Of a stretch of 64,000 bases of DNA, positions 1 through 9,682 are shown piece after piece (positions within the stretch are counted from its first letter, which is position 1; each line of letters starts with the position of its first letter). The DNA lies in NCBI GenBank assembly GCA_039090855.1, contig CM077011.1:136340749-136404748 (forward strand), given 5' to 3'. The position numbers and the translations under genes were made by a program. Source of the stretch: Macrothele yani (lineage: Eukaryota > Arthropoda > Arachnida > Araneae > Macrothelidae). Below the pieces are notes generated by a model. It was not told the DNA's origin. It searched no databases and worked only from the letters and a program-made list of their open reading frames with translations.

Positions 1-805
1 TTATGAATTTTATTACGATAACTGGATTCAGAATTTGCAATAGTTTCTTCTCGTTTAGTGAGATCGTAAATGGAAATGTGACAAAAATTAATTTCTTTTT
101 CCAATACTTACCTATTATTAATAAAAAAATTGCAAAAATCACTTGGGACAATTGAAGATGTCCGGAATTTCAAGAATTTCAGTGCAAAATTATAAAGTGA
201 GGAAAATTAAAGAATGCAAAAATTAATTTTTAATTACTTTCAACAGGAAAAGGTTTTTTTTTATGTAGCTGAAACAGACTTTCCAGTGTGTTTCAGCTGT
301 AGAAGAAGACAAGAAGTGAAAGACCAAAACGTAGTATACCAGATGAAGATCCCGTACAAAAAGGAAGCAGAAAAATCATGTACATAAAAAAACAGCAACC
401 CATGAATTCAGAATTGACATAATTTTATTAAAAATATAAGAACTAGGTAAATACCAAGTAAAACGTAAACGTTATGTGAACGCCGGCAACACAACACACC
501 ACAGAAATGCAGAAAGAAAAAGAAACCACCGCAGAACGAATGAGCATCAGATAGTCAACGTAACAATGGGAAGAAGCTTTAGGGTTAAGGCTTAGAAAAA
601 TTCCGTTCAAGGTAAAACGCGTAGAGAATTTTCTGCGACTGAGCACAAATGATTAATTAGCTCTTCATTCCAACGACATGTTCAGAAACGTCTTGGAGGT
701 TATGCATATCAGCATATCGTTTTCCATGCCTTCATTCGCTGTTTTGGAAACTTCTCTTCATGGATATAAAATGTTCACACCTCATAGTCAGGGCCCGTGC
801 AAGAA
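1..805. other. Intergenic or intronic AT-rich sequence, no gene seen
   Basis: No open reading frame here has recognisable protein features. On the minus strand, bases 1-115 stay open to the window edge after a possible acceptor near 117, but the predicted peptide is lysine-rich and matches nothing I know. Around 160-185 there is a short 'gaatttcaagaatttc' type sequence of the kind found at ends of hAT-like elements further along the window. Confidence 0.4.
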
Positions 806-850
806 AGCTTGGCGCCTAAACGAGCCGATGGCTCGTTTAGGGCGCCAGCT
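806..850. repeat. Long near-perfect hairpin (inverted repeat)
   Basis: Left arm 811-826 (ggcgcctaaacgagcc) pairs with right arm 830-846 across a 3-base loop, with one bulged g at 840. The outer agct bases extend the stem to about 806-850. It lies at the 3' edge of the Tc1 pseudogene on the minus strand, directly beyond the 'ctaaagactggatttt' segment shared with the Tc1 copy at 30.5 kb. It is absent from that second copy, so it is not a normal part of the transposon. Confidence 0.75.
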
Positions 851-1660
851 AAAATCCAGTCTTTAGTAGGAGATATGATCACCCCTGACTGCGTTGCAGG
901 ATTTACAACGTCTGTCCATGCTGAGGACGAGGTTGACATGGAGCTGTTGAGGCATCGCGGCCCATTCCTCTTGTAGCGCCAATCGCAGCTGGGGAATCGT
1001 TGCTGGCGGCTGGTGACGTTCTGCCAAGCGTCTCCCGAGAAGATCCCACACGTATTCGATTGGATTTAGGTCCGGGGACCTTGCGGGCCAATCCATACAT
1101 TGAAATATCTTCACTCTCCAACAGCTCTGTGACAGCCACTGTACGATGAGGTGTAGCGTTGCCGTCCCTGAAGAGGAACTCAGGACCCACAGCACCTATA
1201 AACAGATGCACGTGAGGCAGGAGAACCTCGGTACAATAGCGGACACCAGTGACTGAACCTCCAAGGAAGATGCGGAGGTCAGTACGGCTACCAAGCATGA
1301 TACCGCCCCAAACGAGAACTCCACCACCTCCAAACCAATACCTTTCGATGATGTTGGAGGTGTGATTGCGTGTTCCCTGCTCTCTCCAGATATGTATACG
1401 TCCAGAATCGCTTGTCAAACTAAATCGGCTCTCATCTGTAAAGAGAACTCGACCCCATTGCTGATGTGTCCAGTTCTTGTGTTCCTGGCACCACAGAAAC
1501 CACTGTCTGCGATGAGCAGGCATTAATGGCACACACAGTACTGGTCGTCGTGCAAATAGACCACCTTTGTGCAACCTTCTGGCCACGGAAAAACGCGATA
1601 ACGGACGTCCAGTTGTCTGTTGCATGTGCCTTGCACAGTGGTGCTTATTCTGTGAAATCA
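851..1660 (-). pseudogene. Tc1-family transposase pseudogene
   Basis: Cut-and-paste DNA transposase of the Tc1/mariner (IS630) superfamily with a DD34E catalytic triad. From about 1650 down to 1090 one frame gives the region between the HTH and catalytic domains and then LFTDESRFSL (first Asp), GGGVLVWGGIML and FLFRDGNATPH. A second frame (1195-863) gives SPDLNPIEYVWDLLGRRL (third acidic residue, Glu) and the C-terminus. A frameshift therefore falls near 1090-1150. The second catalytic Asp is lost: relatives read DDNATPH and this copy reads DGNATPH. The N-terminal HTH is missing, and sequence beyond 1660 looks like the end of a different element. It belongs to the same subfamily as the copy at 29477-30789, which retains DDNATPH but lacks the middle region present here. 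Confidence 0.9.
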
Positions 1661-1917
1661 AATTTCCTGAAACCAAACCCAAATTCCCTGAAATTAACGT
1701 AGATCAATACTTACAAAAAAAAAATAAAAAATCAGAGTATATGTGTTACATTCGTAATTTATTTCCTAAGTTCTGATATTTTTTTAAAGAATAGTGGCCT
1801 TTATAAAATTTTACTAATTGCAAATTTCCAGGGTTTGGCCCTTCAAAGCTGTAAATAATACTTATAAAAAGTAAAATACTGAGCAAAAATAAAATAAAAA
1901 AGGCAACTTACATAATT
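1661..1917. repeat. AT-rich spacer with hAT-like terminal-type repeats
   Basis: The stretch holds repeated 'aaatttcctgaaacc' and 'atttccagggtttgg' motifs that resemble the degenerate ends of the hAT-like elements seen at 21.4, 24.7, 32.1 and 37.4 kb. No gene is seen. Confidence 0.3.
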
Positions 1918-2033
1918 GATGCCTTGGCCTGCCTGTGTCAATCGTGTATTTTCTTGTGCAGAAAGACTGAAATGTATACGACAAAGTTTGTTCAGTTTAT
2001 AATTTAAATGATTTGTATATTCACGTAATAAAT
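1917..2033 (-). CDS. Candidate exon of unknown protein (weak)
   Basis: On the minus strand an open segment begins after a possible acceptor (pyrimidine-rich 'gttttgcctccatcagcag' upstream) and ends at a consensus donor (TAT|gtaagt). Its translation starts IDDLLREYTNHLNYKLNK and continues through SLSAQENTRLTQAGQG. The amino-acid composition is protein-like but I do not recognise the family. It lies just beyond the C-terminal end of the hAT-like protein. Its start phase does not follow directly from the 11128-11213 exon of the PPR gene, so if it belongs to that gene at least one exon is missing between them. It could equally be a chance open frame. Confidence 0.25.
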
Positions 2034-2063
2034 CATCAATGCTGCTGATGGAGGCAAAACTTC

Positions 2064-3253
2064 ATACTTCATAATGCTTTAGAAAAAAATTTGGTTATTT
2101 TGTTTTTATTTTGCTGCAAATCCTTTGGGTGAGATTTACGTTTACTGCACCCAGATTCCTGCTTTGGTGTTGACAGATTTTGTGTTGGAATTTTAGGGCT
2201 CTCCACAATCTTTGCACTTACAGAGCTAGCTCCTGATGATTTATTTATTCCAGAAAAATGATCTCCAATTACTTCATGCCTTCTATCACACTTTTCCTTG
2301 GTAGATTTGTGATGAATTTTTTAGCTTTGCAACATGTTCTGTAACAAAGTTTTGTCAACTGCAGTGGTGATCGGATTTTCAACACCAAACATTTCAAATG
2401 TTGAACATTTCTTTGCTAAGAGGTTATATTTGATGGTATGATAACTGTCCAAGCTTTTTGCATCTAAACTAGTTCTGTGCTGTGTGATGATATTATCCAT
2501 GAAATTAATTGAGCTTTCCACAATTGGCCCATGAAAGCATGAGATGAGGGCTTTTACAAGTTTGCCCAATGTGGAGTACTTTTGTATTCCATCATGTGAG
2601 CACATTTTTGACACTGCAGCCCAGTATTCATCAATGCCTTTGGGAATTTTATTTTTTTCACATTTTTCATTGGCTGAGTAATTAAATATATCCCTAATTG
2701 CTGTATCGATTTGATATGATCTGATTTCTTCATCGATAAAAAGCATTTCGTTAGCAGGTAGCAATGAGCTACATGCATCAGTCAATTTTGAAAGAGCTAT
2801 ATAGGTAGTAGTTTGGCCCTTAAGAGAGGGGTCTAACCCTGAAAAACTAATCAGAGTAGAATTTCCCACAGGACGTTTTTGGATCATGTTTAAGGAGCAT
2901 GCCAGATAACATTCCTTTAGCTCTTTCTTAAATGAAGATACCATATAATCATTTGATGTACTTGCAGCAATAAGTTTTTTGGCTTCTCCTCCAACATAAA
3001 TAAATTTGGCTGGCAGGTGATTATCACCACTTTTCAAATCTATTTTCAAAAGATCCTTGTGAGTTTTGCACTTTGAGATTATTTCATGTTTAATGAAAAA
3101 TGATAAAATTTTCTTTATGAACACAAAAAGTTCAACATGCAATCTATGCAACATAGGTTTTTTGGTCTGAAACAGCTTTATGTATTCATTGAATATAGGC
3201 AGAACAGCTTTGTACAGATGGATTTTTAAGTAATGTTTTCCGAAGAAATTCAA
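2064..3253 (-). pseudogene. hAT-like transposase, C-terminal half (inactivated)
   Basis: This is the C-terminal part of a BED-finger/hAT-like transposase. It starts near HYLKIHLYKAVLPIFNEY and runs through RPVGNSTLISFSGLDPSL to the hAT-type dimerisation segment GPIVESSINFMDNIITQH followed by HTIKYNLLAKK. An in-frame stop at 2321-2323 interrupts it. The same frame continues for about 85 more codons to 2064, ending in a basic tail with KNKITKFFSKAL, which looks like the original C-terminus. The catalytic middle of the protein is missing. The matching N-terminal part lies beyond the 60-bp repeat at 3540-4159 but on the opposite strand. Family assignment rests on motif pattern. hAT transposases act in the nucleus on their own terminal repeats. 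Confidence 0.7.
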
Positions 3254-3490
3254 TGCTGGGATGGGTTACCATATTTGTATCCGAAGACATTCACTGCATC
3301 CGAAGACATTCAATGCTGGTATAAAATGTCATATTTGTATCCGAAGACATTCATCGCATCCGAAGACATTCAATGCTGGTATGGGATGTCATATTTGTAT
3401 CCGAAGACATTCAATGCTGGAATGGGATGTCATATTTGTATCCGAAGACATTCGCTGCATCCCAAGACATTCAGCGTTAGGATGGAATGG
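3243..3490. repeat. 60-bp minisatellite, about four copies
   Basis: The repeat unit starts 'ttcaatgctggtatggg' and ends with two 'atccgaagaca' boxes. Full copies begin near 3249 and 3309. A third near 3369 lacks one 19-bp sub-unit (41 bp long), and a fourth near 3410 is followed by a decayed fifth. Because 60 is a multiple of three, two plus-strand frames stay open through the first copies and encode 20-residue repeats containing CHICIRRHS. The 41-bp copy shifts the frame. The array sits exactly between the two oppositely oriented halves of the hAT-like gene. Confidence 0.85.
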
Positions 3491-3537
3491 CCTGTTTGTA
3501 TGCTTTTCGATACCGGTCTTTCCTAGACTGCTATGAT

Positions 3538-4159
3538 AATGAAGTTTTTGAAAGATTCTGATGCTGAGCTCATAAAAGTTTTGGAAAAAGATATCCGCAA
3601 TAAATATGGCTGGGATTGGCTTCAGAAGCAAGATGCCAACGCTGACGCCATTGGGATATGGTGTTGAAAAACTGATTCTTCTGGGGAATGTTTCTGCATT
3701 TGGTGCAACAAAAGCATTCGATATGAAAAGGATGGTGTAAAAGCATTGGTAAGCCATTCTAATTCTTCACAACACAAATCTTCAAAAACATCTGTAAAGA
3801 TTTCAATGAACTTGTATTCTTATACATCTGCAGAAAACCCTGCTGGTGATGAAAAGCCACTAGATCTAAGTACCTGTACAGTTAGATCAGAGGCAATTTT
3901 ATGTTTATTCATAGCGGAACACTTTCTTCCCTATACACTTGGGCCTCAACTTATAAAACTGGCCCAGACATTGTCAAAGGACCCAAAGGCATTACAGGCG
4001 TTAAGTACGAATAGGTCAACTGTTACAAACATAGCATCTGAACTCTCAACACAGGCCCCTATGGGAGTTCTACTGCACATACTCAGACTTCTCACCCACC
4101 AAACCGGAAAGCGTGCGACACGAATCTGGCAATTCATGTTGCAGACATATGACTCATAG
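3538..4159 (+). pseudogene. hAT-like transposase, N-terminal half with BED-type zinc finger
   Basis: The plus-strand frame starts MKFLKDSDAELIKVLEKDI, passes KYGWDWLQKQDANADA, and meets a stop (after IWC, near 3666) that must be mutational, because the family's zinc finger follows at once: CFCIWCNKSIRYEKDG then LVSHSNSSQHKSS, a Cys-x2-Cys/His-x5-His arrangement. After that come PLDLSTCTVRSEAILCLF and FLPYTLGPQLIKLAQTLS. The sequence ends about residue 205 in what reads as unrelated sequence, before any catalytic motif. It is the natural N-terminal partner of the minus-strand C-terminal half at 2064-3253, but oriented oppositely. It is therefore either a rearranged single element or two fragments. 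Confidence 0.7.
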
Positions 4160-4872
4160 GTTCTCGCATTCAAAAAAACCCTACTACAATAGAATTCGGT
4201 GCTATGGGATCGTGAAAAAAACAAAAGAAAAAAAAACGCTGCTCTGAAAATCTCCAGAAACATATTGGCATTTTGAAATTTCTTTTAGCATTTTTTATAA
4301 ACAATTTAGCATTTATTTAGAAACCAATAAAAACACTCTAGTTTTAAAAATAATTATTAAAATGTTTTCATTAATTTACAATGCGACAATGTTTTTTATT
4401 TAACCATTTTTCATATGCAATTCTAAAATCCAATTCCTTGTAACCTGGCCCTTCTATGTTAATGCTTAATATGTGCTTTACATTTTCTATTGATAAACGA
4501 TTTCTAATTAGAAAATTCCGTACGAAAAACAGCAGAAATGTAAAGACAAAACAAAAGAAAAATAAATAAAATCACTTTGAATGCAAACAACAAAACAACG
4601 AAAAGCAAAAGCTTGCCCCGTTCTGTAAATGTAAAACATAAAATTCTCGTCTTCGCTCAGATGAGCAGCAAACAAAAAAGAAATGTGAAAAAGCAGACTT
4701 TTTTGAAGTAACATAAACAACACACTCCGAGCTCCCGCTAGAGTGTGTTGATTGACAAATGCGATTGCTCATCTTGGACACGCTGTTTTTGAACGCTGAT
4801 GAAACGTGACAAAGAAAAAATTAATTTAACCAAAAGAAAAAATAAATAAATAAAGAGGGAAAAAAAACTTAC
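4160..4872. other. AT-rich sequence, no gene seen
   Basis: The only open frames are short and of low-complexity composition (Phe/Ser/Leu-rich on the minus strand). No splice-bounded segment or transposon motif was recognised. Confidence 0.4.
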
Positions 4873-4966
4873 CTTCAGCAGTTGCAAGGATGTTTTTCTT
4901 TTTGGATTTCTGGCATAGCTCACACGAAATGTAAGGTTGACCGTCATGCCATCTTTCTTTGGCCCA
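4873..4966 (-). CDS. Exon-like segment encoding part of a hAT/TTF-type zinc finger
   Basis: On the minus strand the segment ends at a consensus donor (GAAG|gtaagttt) and may begin after 'ctttcactttataag'. The frame reads WAKERWHDGQPYISCELC then QKSKKKNILATAEG. Relatives of the hAT zinc-finger N-terminus have the same layout: aromatic-basic lead, Cys-x2-Cys, then a basic KKKN motif. The downstream zinc ligands would lie in the next exon, which I did not find. A short direct duplication ('ttataagtgggccaaa') lies just upstream at 4960-5010. It may be a transposon remnant or an exon of a host gene domesticated from one. Confidence 0.35.
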
Positions 4967-5118
4967 CTTATAAAGTGAAAGATTTGCATACATTTGGCCC
5001 ACTTATAACTAAAGATTTGGATACCTTAGGTTTTTTAGCTGGCTGTTGCGTAGTAGTAACATTTTCAATATCGTTTTTTCGTTTGGAACTTATTCCTAAC
5101 CACTTACCCATATTTAGA

Positions 5119-5352
5119 CAACGAAAAAGGGTTTTTTTTTTTTTTTTTTTTTTTTTGGAGGTTTAACGACCACCGTGAGCAACTCAATGGGCTATAAGCA
5201 GTCGCCCGTCCCTAATTTAGAGTCACTGGTTCCAGGGAAGGGAGAGAGCCAGTGCCGTAAGACAAACACAACATCCATGCCTCACCGGGATTCGAACCCG
5301 GACCCCGTTCGGACGAATGATCAGAGGCCATCGCTCAGACCAACGAAAAAGG
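5119..5352 (-). mobile_element. tRNA-derived SINE with poly-A tail and 12-bp target-site duplication
   Basis: Read on the minus strand, the element runs 5340 to 5131. It starts with a tRNA-like head containing an A-box-like 'ctgagcgatgg' and a clear B box (ggttcgaatcc, 5287-5297 region), then a non-tRNA body, and ends '...cgttaaacctcc' followed by about 27 A residues (poly-T at 5131-5157 on the plus strand). The 12-bp direct repeats caacgaaaaagg flank it at 5119-5130 and 5341-5352. This is the signature of LINE-mediated retroposition of a Pol III transcript. The 5' end of the tRNA head appears slightly truncated, so it is not a functional tRNA gene. Confidence 0.88.
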
Positions 5353-6457
5353 TTCAACACACGTGAAAAAAGACTACTGCGAAAGCGAAAACATGAGAGA
5401 GAGATGGCCATGTTTGGCGACTAGGTGGTGCCAATTTTCAAAAACCCAAAGCGGGAAGAACGTAAAGAACAGCTCGGTTTATGAAATCATAGAAACTGGA
5501 TTGGCTACTAATTTCTATGCATCATTTGACATCACATGATGAAAGAAGAGAAATTCCACCACGATGATATTTTGTATGCGCTAGATGGAATCGTGGAATT
5601 TTAATGGCGCTCACTAAGAAGCAGCGTCATTTAAATGTTTTCGCATTTGTGCGAAAAGAAATATAAATGATTTAGCAAAATTGCATTCATTTTCACAAAA
5701 TGCGATCACAGTTTAAAACCTGCTCTGACCTATAAGCCCGCTTATTTCACCTTTAGCGAATGGGAAGATCATTTAAATCAGAGGAGCAAATGCCGCCGTC
5801 AATGACAGGAGGGGACGGTACCGGGAGTGTCACACAAAGCGCATCGGATAAACAATCCAGGCGGCCGCCATCAACGGCGAAAGGGTGTGCATGATTCTTA
5901 ATGGTTGGGGGCCCGGTGGTCTTTCTCCACTTGTCACTATTTATAATGGCTTTTCCCTCTCATCTGCGAACGGCTTTCGGAGAAAAGAGGTGCATGTGCT
6001 AAGCCGCCAAGCGTTCTCCCATCCTCCCTTTACGCCCAAGGAGCCAAACGCTGGTCACCTGGTAATGTTTCATCCATGAATGGTATACTTTTCTAAATCC
6101 CCGGGATTTCAGGGGCGCCTTGTTTGAATTCCCCGTAATTCCGGGGTTTCCCTGGACCGGAGCACAAACAGGCCTGCACATTTCTATGTATTATGTATTT
6201 GTGAAGAATTATTTCTTCAGGAGGATTTATTTCCCACTTATATGTATGATGTTACATGCAGAAAAGTTAGTCTTAAGTTTCATTATAATAATAATTGGCC
6301 AAAGTCACTTATTGAGGAGGAAACTTATGAATTTCCCTAATCATGTAAATGAGATATGGAAGCAACCATAGAAAATCACATGCTTATACTGCAGAAGTAG
6401 TGCCATGTAGGACTATGTATAGATGTTACAGCTATGTATTAGGTGTTGCATCATATA
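5353..6457. other. Intergenic or intronic sequence, no gene seen
   Basis: Around 6095-6155 there are short inverted 'cccgggatttcagggg'/'ccccgtaattccgggg' motifs that may mark ends of a decayed DNA transposon. No frame longer than about 80 codons looks like protein. Confidence 0.35.
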
Positions 6458-7871
6458 CTTGTCCCAAAACAACTATAAATTTTATAAAAAATGTGCAGTA
6501 CTACTTTCAACCTTGGCACAAGTGTCAAAAAATGGTAGTTGTTGTAGTAACCATAGTAACTGGTCACACCTGTTTATCATACATGTGTTGTCAGTAGTGA
6601 ACAGTTTAATAAGTGCTGTTTCATGAACCCCTGGCAAGTGCTTTTACTGTGATTTTTCGAAAAAAAAAAAAAAAAAATACAGGTAAGCTTAGTTCTGATT
6701 GAGCCATCAGTTTGGAACATAGGACTATAATTTGCAGATCAGAGAGTTGAAATGAGCTAGCTGAGTATGGTTTCAAAGCGTTTATTTAATTTGTTATAGC
6801 CAACACAGGTGAATGACATGAACTCTACTGCTTACATAATTTTTACAAAAATGTTGGATACATTGTGAACACAAAGCAGATCGATACACGAATTACCCAA
6901 CATGGTGCTCTGTCTTCTTGGGCTTCTTACATTCCTCATCACTTGCTCTTGCTTCTTGTTTTGCTTTTCTCCACTTTTGCTTGCATACATAATGTGAATT
7001 CCTCTGCATTGTCAAAAATGTTAACCAGTTCACATGAAAACAAATTTTAAAAATTTGAGTTTAAACCACTGCGATATGTTCTTTATATATTTGAATGGAT
7101 CTCTTCGAGAGCTTTAACACCATAACATGCACTCATTTTGCACTCACAGTTGTCCAGATAAACTGCGATATTGTCAAAAGTGTTCACCGGTTCACAAGAA
7201 AACAATTTTTTAAATGTTCAGTTCAAACCACTACAAAATGTTCTTCATATCTGAATACATCTTGCCGAGAGCTTTAAAACGATACCGCACACAGTCATGT
7301 TGTTACACATAATCTTACACCAAAATGGATATGAAGGAGGAACAAAGATGCACTATTAAATTCTGCTGTCAACTTAAGAAGTCTGCCAAAGAGACTTTCC
7401 ATCTTATGCAAGAAGCTTATAAAGATTAATGTTTGTTCAACTTGGAATTTTCAATTATTTTCATGTGCGGCCCAATGCAAGGACACACATGGCTAGTTCT
7501 GTCATTTCTTTTTTGCAGAAACTGAATGTTAAGTTGATGCCCCAATCTACATGTAGTCCTGACTTGTCACCATGTAACTTCCGATTGTTTCCCACTTAAA
7601 AAAGACATTACGGGGACATCAATTTGAGACTGATCAACAACTTATTATAGCTGTGCAGGGGTTCTTCAACAGCATTTCAGAAGATTCGTTTCCAGAAGAC
7701 TTCAAAAAATGAGGGGAATGTTCGGACACATGTATTTGTTGCAATGGACACTATTTCAAAAAAGATTACCACTTCCTTGATAATTAAGGTATGCACTGTT
7801 CATTGTTTTTTTTTTTTTTGTTCTTGTTGCTTTTTATAAAAACATTTCCAGTTGTTTTGGGACAACCCTTG
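6458..7871 (+). mobile_element. Decayed mariner element (FLJ37770-like) with TIRs
   Basis: The left end (ctTGTCCCAAAACAACT, from 6458, after TA at 6456-6457) is matched in inverted form by the right end (AGTTGTTTTGGGACAACCC, ending 7871, before TA at 7872-7873). The left TIR has lost about 5 bp. Inside, the plus strand carries a mariner N-terminus at about 7325-7430 (MDMKEEQRCTIKFCCQL, HLMQEAYKD). It also carries a C-terminal fragment at about 7557-7760 (SPDLSPCNFRLFPT, then a QKIRFQKTSKN-like tail). The catalytic core between them is deleted. Upstream of the transposase the element has swollen through a tandem duplication (7009-7280). Confidence 0.65.
7009..7280. repeat. Diverged tandem duplication, unit about 160 bp
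   Basis: The segment from 'gttaaccagttcacatgaaaac' (about 7019) recurs at 'gttcaccggttcacaagaaaac' (about 7180). Both copies continue through 'tttaaaccact', 'atgttctt', and 'gagagctttaa'. Both lie inside the decayed mariner. Confidence 0.7.
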
Positions 7872-8640
7872 TATGTATCCACAAAAAATTCCTACCCATA
7901 AATATGCAGCACCTGTGCAAGAAGTGGCACAACAATTACTGCTAGATGTGATGATGCAGTTACCATTGCTTATCAGAAGGACCCAATAAGCACACTATTC
8001 AAGAAAAACACACCTGATGGAGAAATATTATTAGAAAACGGTACTGTCACAGGATGGAGCTGACAAACTGTTTTGGAACTTGTCATCAACGACAGCACTG
8101 TACAGTTTCTGCAACTGCAAGCTGTTGTTCTTTGAAATATGTAATAAAAAACCCAATTCTGCTGAGTACTTTGACACTCTCTTATATAATTATATAATAT
8201 CTGTTACTCTTAGAAAAAAAAACAGTGCAAAAAGAAAAAAAAACTTTCTCCAAGTTTTCAACGCCTGCTGCATGAGCCACATCACGAAACTACCAGTGAA
8301 AATAACACAATATCATTCACCTACATACTGTTGTGTTAACTATTGATATTTCTGAAATAGTAATTAAAACTCTTAGTCAATGCTTTACTCAGATTAAATT
8401 TGAAGGTAAATTTGCTTACCAGCAAATTTTTCAGAACAGACTGCACTGATATGAGGAGGAATGGGTGTATATATATATACACTGCCAGAAAGTGAAAAAA
8501 GAACACCATTAAAAATTGCAGCTGCATCTATGAAATTTACGTTGTAGCAACTACTCTTTAAGAAAGGAAAGTGATCACATGTGTGAAGGGATTCAATGTT
8601 TAGTTTACCTTTCAATGTGTATTACAGTGTACAGAAGGCA
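7872..8640. other. Unclassified sequence with a short coding-like stretch
   Basis: At 7908-8063 the plus strand has an open frame reading STCARSGTTITARCDDAVTI then AYQKDPISTLFKK and ending TVTGWS-stop. It looks protein-like but I do not recognise it, and no start codon or splice acceptor is clear. The remainder (8064-8640) is AT-rich with no gene seen. Confidence 0.25.
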
Positions 8641-9645
8641 TATTTTAATAAGGTGTTCCAACTCCTCCATCAGCAATACAAGCTTCCAATCTGGCATGCA
8701 ATGTCGTACAAATGCTGGATATTCCGCTGGGGGATAGCATTCCATGCATTTTCAATTTGGACATGTAATTCAGAGATGGTCGCTGCCTGCCGGGGTCTGT
8801 GGAAGAGTTTTTGTCCGATCCAGCCTCAGACATGCTTGATTGGAGACAAGTCCGGAAAGCGTGCAGGCAAAGGGATTTGCTGCACAGCCTGAAGAACTTG
8901 TTGAGTTGCCCAGGTGTTATCCTGCTGGAATATTGCATTGGGGATTAAAAATAGCACTACAACCAGCTGCACAATGTCGCTGACGAACATACAGCTTTTC
9001 AGTATACCCTGTACAAACACCAAACTCGTAGGAGAGTGCGAGCTAATCGCTCCCCACACCTAGATGCTTGGTGTAGGGCCTGTGTGTCATTGGTGGATGC
9101 ACAATAGAAAAAGCCACTCACCTTGTCGGCTTCAGACGCATACATGACTGTCAGATGCTCCCAAACAGAATCAGCTTTCATCACTGAAGGCCATTGACCA
9201 CCATTCTTTCCTCCAATGAAATAGTTCTTGACACCACTGCAAACGTGTTCGACAGTGACCAAAAACAAGTGGTAACCGTGCCAGTGACACTAGTGCCTGT
9301 AGTCCTGCTTCCAACAAACTACTCCGTACCATTCTGGTAGACACCCTTGGTATGACAGAGGATCAAATTTGTGACGCAGTAGCCATCCGCTATGCGAACG
9401 CCGCCCTCCTGATACGCTGATTCTCTAGTGAGTCCGTAACTCTGTGTTGCCTGCAACAGGTCTGCGAGTGTGCGAATGCTCCTCTTACCACAACCAATAC
9501 TTCTCGCCCCACTTGGTGCGCAATTTAATGGAAGGACCAACCTCTTTCCCACAGACCCACTATATGACCTCGCTCGAACTCCAATAACTGAATAAATTTT
9601 GCGTGCCTGCATCGTCCAGGCATGGTAGCCTCTTCAATGAGCACT
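8640..9645 (-). pseudogene. Tc1-family transposase pseudogene
   Basis: Reading the minus strand from 9645, frames that shift several times give an HTH-like start (FIQLLEFERGHIVGLWERGW). They then give FSDESWFCL (first Asp), WGAISSHSPTSLVFVQG, IFQQDNTWATQQVLQA (second Asp) and LPARFPDLSPIKHVWD, where the third catalytic residue has changed from Glu to Lys (family PIEHVWD). The C-terminus IPQRNIQHLYDIACQ follows. Multiple stops and frameshifts make it inactive. Its 5' flank continues on the far side of the hAT-type element at 9691-10801, so that element inserted later. It belongs to a Tc1 lineage distinct from the 0.9 and 30 kb copies. Confidence 0.85.
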
Positions 9646-9682
9646 AAACAACATGACATCACACCAGATAAATGACTTTGTT

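Noticed and set aside
3243..3490. The CHICIRRHS repeats as tandem zinc fingers of a real protein
   Set aside because: No His/Cys spacing of a known finger fits, two other frames are equally open, and the pattern is explained by a 60-bp DNA repeat.
5270..5340. A functional tRNA gene
   Set aside because: The B box is good but the 5' end is incomplete, it is joined to a SINE body and poly-A tail, and it is flanked by a target-site duplication.
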